A stretch of 64,000 nt of DNA, from positions 1-64,000 of the forward strand of contig JAFLTR010000006.1 of assembly GCA_022509205.1 (NCBI GenBank), given 5' to 3'. The DNA is from Muribaculaceae bacterium. GTDB lineage: Bacteria; Bacteroidota; Bacteroidia; Bacteroidales; Muribaculaceae. The position numbers and the translations under genes were made by a program. The notes beneath the pieces are model-generated. The model made no database searches. It saw nothing but the letters and a program-made list of their open reading frames with translations, and had not been told where the DNA came from. This document shows, one piece after another, positions 51,677 to 60,458 of the stretch. Each line of letters starts with the position of its first letter. Within the stretch, counting starts at the first letter, position 1.

Positions 51677-52627
51677 TTATATCTTCACTATGAAACAACC
51701 GCAAGAATATCCTCCTCCGAAGACCATTAGCGCAATAAGGTCGCCTTTCTTGAAATCTCCCTTGTGTTGAGAAAGCACCAACGGAGCTGATGCCGAACCC
51801 GTGTTGCCCAATTCCTCAATATTGTTTATAAATTCTTCGAGAGGTTTTTCGAGCTGATGAGCCACTTGGGCCACAATTCTTTTGTTTGCCTGATGACAGA
51901 TAAATTTGGTGATATCCTCTTTTTTAAGTCCGGAATGCTCAAGAGCCTTATTGAGAGCATATATCATATAACGGCAAGCATTAATGAAAACGTCTCGACC
52001 GTCGGGCATCGTTATTCCGTCTTCCCCGGGACGCAATTTCACTCCACCCGGACCCTTGCCCACATCTCCAAGTCCCTCGGTGAAAATATCGAGTATCTCG
52101 ATATCATCATCGCTCTGGCGTTCCTTGCTTACAAAAAATGCCACAGCTGCATCACCCCACAGATGACCGCTCTTAGGGTCCTTTTCATTACTATAATAGG
52201 TGTTATGCTCGCTACAAACTATCAACGCTTTGCCGGCTTTGCCCATAGCAAAATATCCTTCGGCGATTTCAAGCCCGTTGATGAAAGAGGAACAAGCGGC
52301 TGATGCATAAACCACCTTTGCATGTTTGATGCCATATTTCTGCTGAACTACATGAGCTGCGGTCGCTACACTGTCGTAGACCGAGTAATATGCTCCCACC
52401 ACCAGGTCGACATCCGTTATAGCGTAGGGAAGCGATTTCAATGCATCTTCCACTGCCGCCAAAGCCATTGTGTCACAGTTCTCGTCGGCATTAGCCTTTG
52501 AGCGAGTCTGAATGCCGGTGCGTTGAGTGATCCAGTCGGGGGTAAGACCATTGACCTTCTCAAAATACTCATTTGGAACTCTTCCGGAGGGCACATAATG
52601 ACCCATTGCGTTTATATACATAGACAT
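51677..52627 (-). CDS. Beta-ketoacyl-ACP synthase III (FabH-like)
   Basis: A 316-residue thiolase-fold enzyme that condenses an acyl starter with malonyl-ACP. The catalytic triad falls at the same numbers as in E. coli FabH: Cys112 (ASAACSSFING), His244 (FICHQANKRI) and Asn274 (ELGNTGSASA). The start DWITQRTGIQTR and the end LIALMVFGGGYSCGCFIVKI are also typical. The final segment lacks the classical GGG-hydrophobic FabH ending WG, so this may be a second, specialised FabH and not the housekeeping copy. It starts four bases after the TetR stop, so the regulator probably controls it. Confidence 0.88.
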   Translation of the reverse strand: MSMYINAMGHYVPSGRVPNEYFEKVNGLTPDWITQRTGIQTRSKANADENCDTMALAAVEDALKSLPYAITDVDLVVGAYYSVYDSVATAAHVVQQKYGIKHAKVVYASAACSSFINGLEIAEGYFAMGKAGKALIVCSEHNTYYSNEKDPKSGHLWGDAAVAFFVSKERQSDDDIEILDIFTEGLGDVGKGPGGVKLRPGEDGITMPDGRDVFINACRYMIYALNKALEHSGLKKEDITKFICHQANKRIVAQVAHQLEKPLEEFINNIEELGNTGSASAPLVLSQHKGDFKKGDLIALMVFGGGYSCGCFIVKI

Positions 52628-52630
52628 GTT

Positions 52631-53242
52631 TTATTCTGTGCTGGTATTTTCTTTTTCAGGGTCACCCTGGATGCCGTAAAGTATCAGCCGGGTGATATAT
52701 GTTTTCAATTGCTCCTGAGTCACTCCCTCTTTTGATATATTGTCTCTGACGTATGGCACGTCGAGGCCATGGAGAGTATGGGTGATTACAAGAGAGGCGG
52801 CATCTATATCGCGGATATGGAACACTCCTTTTTTCGCGCCCTCTTCAAGCACTTCCTTAAGAAGATGGCTCTCTTTATCGGTGATAAGTTTGCGGGCCCG
52901 GTCTACTTTTCTGACGTCTCGGAAGAACCCTGCCTTGAGGCTACCGTTGCGCGACACGATCTCGCTCATGGTTTCGAAACGACAGTCGATATATTTCCGG
53001 AGTTTCTCTTCCGGCGAGAGGTCAAGTTCGATAATTTTCTTGAGCCGACCCAGCAATTCGTCAGTCTCCGTGGCGATCACTGCGTTGAAAATGTCCCGTT
53101 TGCTCTTGAAATAAGTGTAGATAGTGCGTCTCCCCTTTGCCGAAGCCGAGGCAATATCATTCATGGTGGTGTTTTCCACTCCTTTACGTGCGAACAGTTG
53201 TCGCGCCACCTCAATAAACCTCTCTCGGGTTTTCGACACCAT
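52631..53242 (-). CDS. TetR/AcrR family transcriptional regulator
   Basis: A 203-residue regulator. The N-terminal DNA-binding domain reads RERFIEVARQLFARKGVENTTMNDIASASAKGRRTIYTYFKSKRDIFNAVI (residues 6-56), a standard TetR helix-turn-helix. The C-terminal half is the ligand-binding/dimer domain (LTPEEKLRKYIDCRFE-like helices followed by RDVRKVDRARKLITDKESHLL and SLVITHTLHGLDVPYV). It leads a minus-strand run of genes that starts with a KAS III enzyme, so it may sense an acyl-CoA or fatty acid, as FabR/FadR-type TetR proteins do. This is inferred from neighbours only. Confidence 0.93.
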   Translation of the reverse strand: MVSKTRERFIEVARQLFARKGVENTTMNDIASASAKGRRTIYTYFKSKRDIFNAVIATETDELLGRLKKIIELDLSPEEKLRKYIDCRFETMSEIVSRNGSLKAGFFRDVRKVDRARKLITDKESHLLKEVLEEGAKKGVFHIRDIDAASLVITHTLHGLDVPYVRDNISKEGVTQEQLKTYITRLILYGIQGDPEKENTSTE

Positions 53243-53430
53243 TGCTTATGGTTCTCGTTAGTTTATAGTTTTTTTGCTTCAGCAGAAACCTCAGTAATTA
53301 ATCCTGCAGTGTAGAAATTACTGAGACTCAAAGTCCATTTATCCAAACAACTTCAAGAGGTCTGCACACTTTTTTTAATTCTGAGCAAAATTACTTAATA
53401 TTTTTGATTTAATAAAAACTTCCATTTTAT

Positions 53431-53461
53431 TTTGGCGAATTAAAAAATTTAAGTAATTTTG
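53431..53461 (+). promoter_or_regulatory. Promoter of tRNA-fMet
   Basis: TTTG (53431-53434), exactly 19 bases, then TAATTTTG (53454-53461): a full match to the Bacteroidetes housekeeping promoter. Transcription would start about 53468, five bases before the tRNA. Confidence 0.8.
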
Positions 53462-53472
53462 CATCACTATAT

Positions 53473-53544
<72 letters not shown>

Positions 53545-53546
53545 CT

Positions 53547-53581
53547 AAAAAAAGACGTGACCTCAGGTTGCGTCTTTTTTT
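53547..53581 (+). terminator. Rho-independent terminator of tRNA-fMet
   Basis: AAAAAAGACG and CGTCTTTTTTT pair around a 13-base loop, starting two bases after the tRNA discriminator. The T run is on the plus side. Confidence 0.85.
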
Positions 53582-53630
53582 GCTCTAAAGAAATAACTCA
53601 ACATTAAGTTGATAACCAACTCAAATACAG

Positions 53631-54290
53631 ATGCAGGTAGTCTACGAGGATAACCATATAATAGTAGTCAACAAAGCGCCGGGAGAGATTGTGCAGGGAG
53701 ACAAAACTGGCGACACTCCCCTCTCTGAACTACTGAAGGCATATCTTAAAGAAAAATACAACAAACCGGGAAATGTGTTTTGCGGTGTGGTGCACAGAAT
53801 CGACCGTCCCGTGGGTGGCCTGGTGGTGTTTGCCAAGACTTCAAAAGCATTGTCGCGTCTCAACAATATGCTTCGTGAAGGAGAGATACATAAAAAATAT
53901 TGGGCTCTCGTGGAGGGTAAACTGCAAGAAAAAGAGGGAACACTGAAAAACTATCTGAAAAGCGACGGACGTCTCAATAAGACATTCATCTCCTCTCCTG
54001 ACGATCCGGAAGCTAAGGAATCAATCCTGGAATATAAAACCATATCGGAAGGTGAGAGATATTCATTACTGGAGGTGAAGCTTATCACCGGTAGAAAACA
54101 TCAGATCAGAGCCCAGCTTTCAGGTATAGGCCATCCTATAAAAGGAGATCTGAAGTATGGAGCAAAACGGAGCAATCCCGACGGAAGCATATCCCTGCTG
54201 GCAAAAAAAATAGATTTCTGTCATCCGGTATCAAAAGAGATGATATCACTTGAAGCGCCGACTCCCGAGACTTTTCAGAAATTTCTTTAA
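53631..54290 (+). CDS. RNA pseudouridine synthase, RluA family
   Basis: A 219-residue pseudouridine synthase that isomerises uridine in rRNA or tRNA. It has no N-terminal S4 domain and begins directly with the catalytic domain: VYEDNHIIVVNKAPGEIVQGD (motif I), then HRIDRPVGGLVVFAKTSKAL with the catalytic Asp (around residue 57), KKYWALVEGKL, and LLEVKLITGRKHQIRAQLSGIGHPIKGDLKYGAKR. The ending SLEAPTPETF is common for this group. The short, S4-less form resembles RluA/TruC-type enzymes; the target position is not known. It is transcribed from a region just after tRNA-fMet. Confidence 0.93.
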   Translation: MQVVYEDNHIIVVNKAPGEIVQGDKTGDTPLSELLKAYLKEKYNKPGNVFCGVVHRIDRPVGGLVVFAKTSKALSRLNNMLREGEIHKKYWALVEGKLQEKEGTLKNYLKSDGRLNKTFISSPDDPEAKESILEYKTISEGERYSLLEVKLITGRKHQIRAQLSGIGHPIKGDLKYGAKRSNPDGSISLLAKKIDFCHPVSKEMISLEAPTPETFQKFL

Positions 54291-54355
54291 ATATGGCTGG
54301 AATAGCCTTTAAAATTTGAAAAAATCAGGCAATAATTTAGAACTTGCCTCAATAG

Positions 54356-54577
54356 ATTTTTTATCTTCCGGATGAGATAAAACAATCTTATTTAGATGAG
54401 CCTTGGGGTGAAAATTATTATAATTTCAATCTTCCGGATCAATTACTATATCTTGTACTCTATCTTGGCCCAAAATTATCGGTTGGAGCGAATGAACCAA
54501 AATATAGTCTTGTTGTTATAATTTCAAAGAGTGGCAATAACGCACGCTCTTGGCCATTAAAACAAACAAGATTATGA
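54356..54577 (+). pseudogene. Remnant reading frame overlapping the thioredoxin start (ATGA)
   Basis: A frame with no ATG runs from after a TAG at 54353 to TGA at 54577 and reads IFYLPDEIKQSYLDEPWGEN, then FNLPDQLLYLVLYLGPKLSV and KYSLVVIISKSGN. Composition is protein-like. The stop TGA overlaps the ATG of the thioredoxin gene (ATGA), a coupling arrangement seen between real genes. Two in-frame stops precede it. It is probably the tail of a lost gene that the thioredoxin was coupled to. I do not recognise the family. Confidence 0.35.
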
Positions 54578-54867
54578 ATTACAATGAAATTATTAACAGC
54601 AACAAAGTAGTATTAGTTGAATTCTTTGCATCCTGGTGCCCTCACTGCCAGAGGATGATGCCGGTTGTTGCTGAAGTGAAAGAGAAATTAGGCGACAGAG
54701 CTTCTGTATATCAGTTTGACGTGGACAAATACCAGACTCTGACAGAAGAGAATGATGTGGAATCTTATCCTACATTTATAGTCTACAAAGACGGTAAGGA
54801 AGTTTGGCGTTCTGCCGGTGAAATGCCGGGCGACGAGCTTTATCGGGAAGTAGCAAGATTCTTCTGA
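54574..54867 (+). CDS. Thioredoxin-like protein with CPHC active site
   Basis: A 97-residue thioredoxin-fold protein. The ORF track begins at a TTG (54550), but MNYNEIINSNKVVLVEFFASWCPHC from the ATG at 54574 matches the normal thioredoxin N-terminus. The active site is WCPHC (residues 21-25), where cytosolic thioredoxins have WCGPC. CPHC is the motif of oxidising DsbA-type proteins, which suggests a higher redox potential. The cis-Pro loop is ESYPTFIVYKDG, and FDVDKYQTLTEENDVESYPT is typical. It lacks a signal peptide, so it acts in the cytoplasm. It may pair with the peroxiredoxin encoded convergently downstream. Confidence 0.9.
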   Translation: MNYNEIINSNKVVLVEFFASWCPHCQRMMPVVAEVKEKLGDRASVYQFDVDKYQTLTEENDVESYPTFIVYKDGKEVWRSAGEMPGDELYREVARFF

Positions 54868-54933
54868 GATAAAAAGAGCTAAGCTCTAACAGATATGTAG
54901 CTTTACAATCCGACAATAATTTTATCAATTGGA

Positions 54934-54968
54934 AAGAGGGTGTGTCGAAATGTTTGACACGCCCTCTT
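54934..54968. terminator. Convergent terminator between thioredoxin and bcp
   Basis: AAGAGGGTGTGTC (54934-54946) pairs with GACACGCCCTCTT (54956-54968) with one G:T, across a nine-base loop, followed by AAAGTTTTTAT. It lies between convergent genes. Confidence 0.7.
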
Positions 54969-55036
54969 AAAGTTTTTATAAATACGCAGGATGCAAGACG
55001 CCGAGGATGAAGACGACCGGAGTTTACTCCTATCAT

Positions 55037-55513
55037 TCAATCCGGATTGATCGAGCCTCGTCCTTCCAGAAGCTTGAAAAGCTGATCGGCGGCAGTCTTG
55101 GTCTGTACTTTTTCCACTACATCGGTCACTGTGCCGTCGTGATCGCAAACAAAAGTCGTGCGCACAATACCCATATATTCTTTCCCACACATCTTTTTGA
55201 GGCGCCACACTCCCGCCAGTTCGCATAGCTTGAGATCAGTGTCGGCGATAATCGGGAACGGGAGTTCCTGCTTTTCAGCAAATTTTTTATGACTCTCCTC
55301 AGAAGCATTGTTCACACCGATAATCTGGTAGCCCATGTTCAGGAATGTCTGATAATTGTCACGCAAAGAGATGGCTTCGGCCGTGCAACCGGATGTGGCG
55401 TCTTTGGGATAGAAATAAATTATAAATTTCTTTCCCGGGAAATCATTGAGAGAAATTATACGTCCATCTTGATCCGGGCCGAGGGTCTGGGGGAATTTGT
55501 CTCCGATATTCAT
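55037..55513 (-). CDS. bcp: Thioredoxin-dependent thiol peroxidase (Bcp/PrxQ)
   Basis: A 158-residue peroxiredoxin that reduces peroxides using thioredoxin. The peroxidatic Cys43 is in YPKDATSGCTAEAISLRD. The usual resolving cysteine five residues on (Cys48) is replaced by Ile, so it is not the alpha-2 PrxQ type. Cys97 (TDLKLCELAGVW) or Cys109 may serve as a resolving cysteine, as in the alpha-3 group. Other family phrases are GKKFIIYFYPK, GYQIIGVNNASEESHKKF and ELPFPIIADTDLKL. It converges with the thioredoxin-like gene across a terminator. A -7-like element (TAAATTTG, 55535-55542) lies just upstream. Confidence 0.93.
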   Translation of the reverse strand: MNIGDKFPQTLGPDQDGRIISLNDFPGKKFIIYFYPKDATSGCTAEAISLRDNYQTFLNMGYQIIGVNNASEESHKKFAEKQELPFPIIADTDLKLCELAGVWRLKKMCGKEYMGIVRTTFVCDHDGTVTDVVEKVQTKTAADQLFKLLEGRGSINPD

Positions 55514-55626
55514 AATTTGGAATTATTATTTTTTCAAATTTACAAAATTTTGATATTATCTCCAACCCATGCTTCTATTTCAAGACCCTGAGACGGGGCG
55601 AGTATGGAAGAGACAGGAAAAATAAT

Positions 55627-55634
55627 TAAATTTG
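55627..55634 (+). promoter_or_regulatory. Putative -7 element of lepA
   Basis: TAAATTTG matches TAnnTTTG, 20 bases before the lepA ATG. No TTTG lies 19 bases upstream. A short leader would result. Confidence 0.4.
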
Positions 55635-55654
55635 CAAAGTAAAAGGGAAAACAG

Positions 55655-57442
55655 ATGAAAAATATCAGGAATTTCTGCATAATAGCTCATATAGACCATG
55701 GAAAGTCGACATTGGCCGACCGATTGCTCGAACGCACGGAGACTGTAGTGGGGAAAGACATGGAAGACCAGGTGCTCGACGACATGGAGTTGGAAAGGGA
55801 GCGCGGCATCACCATTAAGAGCCATGCCATCCAAATGGACTATGAACTTGACGGTGAGAAATATGCCCTTAACCTTATTGATACACCGGGACACGTGGAT
55901 TTCTCTTATGAAGTGTCCCGGTCCATTGCAGCCTGTGAGGGAGCCCTCCTGATCGTCGATGCCTCGCAAGGTATCCAGGCCCAGACTATCTCTAATCTTT
56001 ATATGGCCATTGACAATGACCTGGAGATTATCCCGGTGATAAATAAATGTGACCTTGAGAGCGCCAAACCCGAGGAAGTGGAGGATCAGATAGTAGACCT
56101 TCTGGGATGCGATCGCGATGAGATTATACGTGCAAGCGGTAAAACCGGGATGGGCGTGGATGAAATTCTAAAGGCAATCGTGGAGAGAGTGCCCGCTCCG
56201 AAAGGCGACCCAAACGCTCCGTTGCAGGCTTTGGTGTTCGACTCTGTGTTCAATCCTTTCCGTGGAATCATTGCTTATTTCAAGATAGAAAATGGCAGTA
56301 TAAAAACCGGAGAACTGGTGAAATTCTTCTCAAACGACAAGGAGTATCATGCCGATGAAATCGGTGTGTTGCGTCTGAACATGGAACCGAGAAAGGAACT
56401 TTCAGCCGGCAATGTAGGATATATAATCTCCGGCATTAAGAGCTCAAAGGAAGTAAAGGTTGGAGATACCATCACATCGGTGGAAAACCCTTGTAAGAAC
56501 CCGATCGAGGGATTTGAAGAGGTGAAACCGATGGTGTTTGCCGGTGTATATCCGATCGATGCTGAGGATTTCGAGAACCTCCGGGCGTCGCTTGAAAAAC
56601 TTCAGCTCAACGATGCTTCACTCACTTTCCAACCGGAATCATCGGCCGCTCTCGGATTCGGGTTCAGATGCGGATTCCTGGGTCTGCTCCACATGGAGAT
56701 AATCCAGGAGAGGCTCGGTCGTGAATTTGATATGGATGTTATCACCACAGTCCCCAATGTATCTTATAAGGTATACGACAAAAAAGGGGGTGTCACGGAA
56801 GTTCATAATCCGTCGGGACTTCCGGAAGCAAATTATATCGACCATATCGAGGAACCTTATATAAGAGCAACCATTATAACTCAGGCCGATTATATCGGAC
56901 CCATCATGACCCTTTGCCTGAGCAAACGTGGTGAACTGGTGAAGCAGGAATATATCTCCGGCAATCGTATGGAGATGACCTTTGATATGCCGCTTGGAGA
57001 GATCGTGATTGATTTCTACGATAAATTAAAAAGCATCTCAAAAGGCTATGCCTCTTTCGATTATCATATAAGTGATTTCCGGGAGTCGAAACTTGTAAAA
57101 CTTGACATACTTCTAAACGGAGAGAGCGTCGACGCCCTTTCAACGCTGACACATGCCGATAATGCCGTGAAATTCGGGCGCAGGATGTGTGAGAAATTGA
57201 AGGAACTTATCCCGCGTCAGCAGTTCGACATAGCTATTCAGGCTGCTATCGGAGCGAAGATCATCGCAAGGGAGACTGTCAGACAGGTAAGGAAGGATGT
57301 GACTGCCAAATGTTATGGAGGCGACATAACCCGTAAGCGGAAACTCCTTGAGAAACAGAAACAGGGAAAGAAGCGGATGAAGCAGATCGGTACGGTCGAA
57401 GTGCCGCAGAAGGCATTCCTGGCAGTATTGAAATTGGATTAA
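55655..57442 (+). CDS. lepA: Elongation factor 4 (translational GTPase LepA)
   Basis: LepA binds the ribosome and affects translocation and ribosome assembly. The 595-residue protein has the G1 motif [10 protein letters not shown] at the very start, switch regions with [12 protein letters not shown] (G2), [12 protein letters not shown] (G3) and NKCDLESA (G4), then EF-Tu-like domain II, and the LepA-specific C-terminal domain ending [24 protein letters not shown]. The length is normal. It has its own promoter and is followed by about 200 bases without a gene before nuoA. Confidence 0.97.
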   Translation: MKNIRNFCIIAHIDHGKSTLADRLLERTETVVGKDMEDQVLDDMELERERGITIKSHAIQMDYELDGEKYALNLIDTPGHVDFSYEVSRSIAACEGALLIVDASQGIQAQTISNLYMAIDNDLEIIPVINKCDLESAKPEEVEDQIVDLLGCDRDEIIRASGKTGMGVDEILKAIVERVPAPKGDPNAPLQALVFDSVFNPFRGIIAYFKIENGSIKTGELVKFFSNDKEYHADEIGVLRLNMEPRKELSAGNVGYIISGIKSSKEVKVGDTITSVENPCKNPIEGFEEVKPMVFAGVYPIDAEDFENLRASLEKLQLNDASLTFQPESSAALGFGFRCGFLGLLHMEIIQERLGREFDMDVITTVPNVSYKVYDKKGGVTEVHNPSGLPEANYIDHIEEPYIRATIITQADYIGPIMTLCLSKRGELVKQEYISGNRMEMTFDMPLGEIVIDFYDKLKSISKGYASFDYHISDFRESKLVKLDILLNGESVDALSTLTHADNAVKFGRRMCEKLKELIPRQQFDIAIQAAIGAKIIARETVRQVRKDVTAKCYGGDITRKRKLLEKQKQGKKRMKQIGTVEVPQKAFLAVLKLD

Positions 57443-57565
57443 GACTCTTCCGATTCCCTCTACGGATACTAACGTGGAACCCTTTCAAAGGGTGATGGAG
57501 CATTCCGGATTTTAGTATTTTAATGAAAAAAAGTCGCTTTAATTTTCATTAAAAGAAAATTTGTT

Positions 57566-57573
57566 TAACTTTG
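57566..57573 (+). promoter_or_regulatory. Putative -7 element of the nuo genes
   Basis: TAACTTTG matches TAnnTTTG, about 75 bases before the nuoA ATG. The expected -33 position has only TTTCA. It probably drives nuoA-B-CD-H. Confidence 0.45.
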
Positions 57574-57646
57574 CAATGAATTGAATGGGGGCAATGTGCC
57601 TCACTAACTAAGCCATAAAAACTAACTAACTAACTTTTAGAAAGAT

Positions 57647-58018
57647 ATGAATCTATTGCTGGAGATAGGCAATGGCGCATTATCCATTACGGCGATACTT
57701 ACCGGACTTGGACTCGTGTTTGCGGCATTGCTGATCGCGAGGTTAATATCGCCCCGCTCTTTCTCAGTCTGGAAATCGGAAGCTTACGAGTGTGGTGTTC
57801 CTACCCGTGGCGAATCCATGATTCAATTCAAAGCCGGATATTACATATTCGCCATCCTATTCCTTATATTTGATGTAGAAACAGTGTTCCTGTATCCTTG
57901 GTCGGTGGTAATGAAAGGCCTTGGTCCGCAGGGACTTCTTTGTATCGGCATATTTATGTTCATCCTCATATTAGGTCTGGCCTACGCCTGGAAGAAAGGA
58001 GCTTTGAAATGGACGTGA
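57647..58018 (+). CDS. nuoA: NADH-quinone oxidoreductase subunit A
   Basis: A 123-residue membrane subunit of complex I with three membrane segments. Landmarks are KSEAYECGVPTRGESMIQFKAGYYIFAILFLIFDVETVFLYPWSVV (the EAYECG and FDVETVFLYPW motifs of NuoA) and the closing LGLAYAWKKGALKW. It is the first gene of the nuo group. The downstream nuoB ATG lies inside its last codons, so translation is coupled. Confidence 0.95.
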   Translation: MNLLLEIGNGALSITAILTGLGLVFAALLIARLISPRSFSVWKSEAYECGVPTRGESMIQFKAGYYIFAILFLIFDVETVFLYPWSVVMKGLGPQGLLCIGIFMFILILGLAYAWKKGALKWT

Positions 58019-58623
58019 AAATCAAGGGAATGAAGCATGAAGACTTCAAAGACAATGAATATATCGATAAACTTGTCGAGGAGTTGAATGCTACAGGCGC
58101 CAGCGTGATGGTGGGGAAATTCGATCAGTTGATTAACTGGGGACTCTCCAACTCATTATGGCCTCTCTGTTTTGGCACAAGCTGTTGCGCCATAGAGTTC
58201 ATGAGTCTCGGAGCGGCTCGATATGATATGGCACGCTTCGGTTTTGAAGTCGCACGCAACTCTCCGCGTCAGGCCGACTATATTATGGTGCAAGGCACTA
58301 TAGTTCATAAAATGGCACCGGTGTTGAGGAGGCTTTACGAGCAGCTTGCCGAACCGAAATACGTGATCGCTTGTGGCGGTTGTGCTGTTTCAGGCGGACC
58401 ATTCAAGAACTCTTATTGCGTTGTTACCGGCGTGGAGCAGATACTCCCCGTAGATGTTTTTATACCCGGATGTCCGCCAAGACCGGAAGCTATGTTCTAC
58501 GGACTCATGCAGCTTCAGAGAAAAATAAAGGTGCAGAAATTCTTCGGAGGTGTCAACCGTAAGGAAAAAATCCAGGAATTCTTCAAGGAGCATCCTGAAG
58601 AGGAGGGAAGAATAGGATTATAA
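58009..58623 (+). CDS. nuoB: NADH-quinone oxidoreductase subunit B
   Basis: NuoB carries cluster N2, which hands electrons to quinone. The ORF track starts at 57898, but that part only mirrors nuoA in another frame. The ATG at 58009 gives MDVKIKGMKHEDFKDNEY and overlaps nuoA by ten bases. The cluster-binding cysteines are in CFGTSCCAIEFM, ACGGCAVSGGPF and FIPGCPPRPEAM. The rest, ARYDMARFGFEVARNSPRQADYIMVQG, is typical. The 204-residue length is normal. Confidence 0.95.
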   Translation: MDVKIKGMKHEDFKDNEYIDKLVEELNATGASVMVGKFDQLINWGLSNSLWPLCFGTSCCAIEFMSLGAARYDMARFGFEVARNSPRQADYIMVQGTIVHKMAPVLRRLYEQLAEPKYVIACGGCAVSGGPFKNSYCVVTGVEQILPVDVFIPGCPPRPEAMFYGLMQLQRKIKVQKFFGGVNRKEKIQEFFKEHPEEEGRIGL

Positions 58624-58681
58624 GCTATCATATTTGGCGATTGAAACTATACTCTTAAACTAACTTTCAACTTTCCATAAA

Positions 58682-60310
58682 GTGAGCGATATAAAAGAAA
58701 AAATACTTGAGATATATCCTGCGGCCCAATTCAGTGAAGGGGAAACCCTGATGGTGACTGTGGCCGAGGAGAAAGACTGGCATCCTTTTGCCAAGGCTTT
58801 GAAAGAAACCTTACAGTTTGATGTGCTGACTGCAGTTGTAGGCATGGACTGGGTGGAGAGCCTTGGAGTGATATATTATCTCACATCAACTTCAAGAGAC
58901 TGGGAAGTCATTTCGGTGAAAGTATCGGTCAATGACCGTGAGAACCCGATGATCCATACAGTAAGCGATCTTTGGAAAGTTGCCAATTTCCAGGAAAGGG
59001 AGGTTTATGATTTCTACGGTATTAAATTCATTAACCATCCCGACATGCGCAGGTTCTTCCTCCGTAATGACTGGAAAGGTCACCCTCTCCGCAAAGATTA
59101 TGATGCAAATCCGGAACTCAATCCGATCCCCAAAGAGGAGGAAAAAAATGAGGATGACACCGTTAGCTATGTAGAGGATGAAAATGGCAAGGTGAAAAAA
59201 GTGCCCGGTAAAGTCTTCGAAGAAGATGAATATGTGGTAAATATCGGCCCGCAACACCCTTCGACCCACGGAGTTATGCGTTTCCGTGCTTCTGTTGACG
59301 GAGAAACTGTAAAAAAGGTTGATGTAGTATCAGGCTATATCCACAGAGGCATAGAAAAGCTTAGTGAAAATCTCACATATCCCCAGATATTGCATTTCAC
59401 AGACAGAATGGACTATATGTCGGCTCATCAGAATCGGCACTGTCTCTGTATGTGTATCGAGAAAGCTATGGGAGTGGAGGTGCCGAGACGTGCCCAGGTG
59501 ATACGCACTATGATGGATGAGTTGATGAGAATCTCAAGCCATCTGCTTTCATTCGGATGTACCGCAATGGACCTTGGAGCTACCACAGCATTCTTCTACG
59601 GGTTTAGGGAACGCGAAATGGTATTAGACATTTTCGAGAAAACCTGCGGTGCCCGTATGTCTATGAACTATAATGTGATAGGTGGAGTAATTGCCGATCT
59701 GCATCCTGATTTCCAAAAGGATGTCAAGGAACTGATCCGCATTATGCCCGACAGGCTCAAGGAATATCATAAAGTATTCAGCAATAACCTTATAGCAAAA
59801 AACCGACTGAAAAAGGTTGGACATCTTTCTAAGGAGGATGCCATAAATTATGCTATTACAGGTCCGAGCGGAAGAGGCAGCAACTGGAGCTGCGACTGTC
59901 GCAAAAAACATCCCTACGCAGTGTATTCGGAAGTGGAATTCGATGAGGTGCTTGAAACCGGATGCGATTCCTACGCCCGTTATATGGTGAGGATGAAAGA
60001 GATAGAACAAAGTTGCAGGATTCTTGAGCAACTTGTAGATAATATCCCCGAAGGAGATATACGGGCTCAGATTCCAAAGATTATTAAACTTCCGGCCGGA
60101 AATTGGTATCAGCAAGTTGAGGCAAGCAGGGGCACATTCGGGGTTTATATCGAATCAACCGGCGACAAGACACCTTTCAGAGTGCACTTCCAGAGTCCGT
60201 GCTTCAATCTTGTGGGAGTGATGAATCTGACATGCACTGGCTATATGATAGCCGACTTGATCACTATCGGAGCTGCCCTTGACTTCGTAATCCCCGATAT
60301 TGACAGGTAA
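58682..60310 (+). CDS. nuoCD: NADH-quinone oxidoreductase fused subunits C and D
   Basis: A 542-residue fusion of the 30-kDa (C) and 49-kDa (D) subunits. Residues 1-150 are NuoC (FDVLTAVVGMDWVESLGVIYYLTS, then NFQEREVYDFYGIKFINHPDMRRFFLRNDWKGHPLRKDY). An acidic linker (EEEKNEDDTVSYVEDENG) leads into NuoD, starting VNIGPQHPSTHGVMRF and continuing GYIHRGIEKLSENLTYPQ and MDYMSAHQNRH. The end is GVMNLTCTGYMIADLITIGAALDFVIPDIDR, as expected. Translation must begin at a GTG at 58682. NuoCD fusion is known in Bacteroidetes and some other bacteria. It lies 58 bases after nuoB. Confidence 0.95.
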   Translation: MSDIKEKILEIYPAAQFSEGETLMVTVAEEKDWHPFAKALKETLQFDVLTAVVGMDWVESLGVIYYLTSTSRDWEVISVKVSVNDRENPMIHTVSDLWKVANFQEREVYDFYGIKFINHPDMRRFFLRNDWKGHPLRKDYDANPELNPIPKEEEKNEDDTVSYVEDENGKVKKVPGKVFEEDEYVVNIGPQHPSTHGVMRFRASVDGETVKKVDVVSGYIHRGIEKLSENLTYPQILHFTDRMDYMSAHQNRHCLCMCIEKAMGVEVPRRAQVIRTMMDELMRISSHLLSFGCTAMDLGATTAFFYGFREREMVLDIFEKTCGARMSMNYNVIGGVIADLHPDFQKDVKELIRIMPDRLKEYHKVFSNNLIAKNRLKKVGHLSKEDAINYAITGPSGRGSNWSCDCRKKHPYAVYSEVEFDEVLETGCDSYARYMVRMKEIEQSCRILEQLVDNIPEGDIRAQIPKIIKLPAGNWYQQVEASRGTFGVYIESTGDKTPFRVHFQSPCFNLVGVMNLTCTGYMIADLITIGAALDFVIPDIDR

Positions 60311-60458
60311 TCATAATGTAAGAGACTGCAAGACAAGGAGACTCGCTTATATTTTGCAAAAACATAAAGGGCAATTGTGGATCAGGGAACAGGGGTGAAT
60401 GTTAAGAAAAGACATAGAATTAAGATAAACGGAAAGGTAGGTTAACAAAGAGATAACC

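Noticed and set aside
54550-54573. TTG start of the thioredoxin ORF
   Set aside because: The ATG at 54574 fits the thioredoxin fold and overlaps the preceding stop as ATGA.
57478-57494. Small palindrome ACCCTTTCAAAGGGT after lepA
   Set aside because: No loop to speak of and no T run; not supported as a terminator.
57898-58008. Extended nuoB start at 57898
   Set aside because: The added residues mirror nuoA in another frame; the ATG at 58009 gives the normal NuoB N-terminus.
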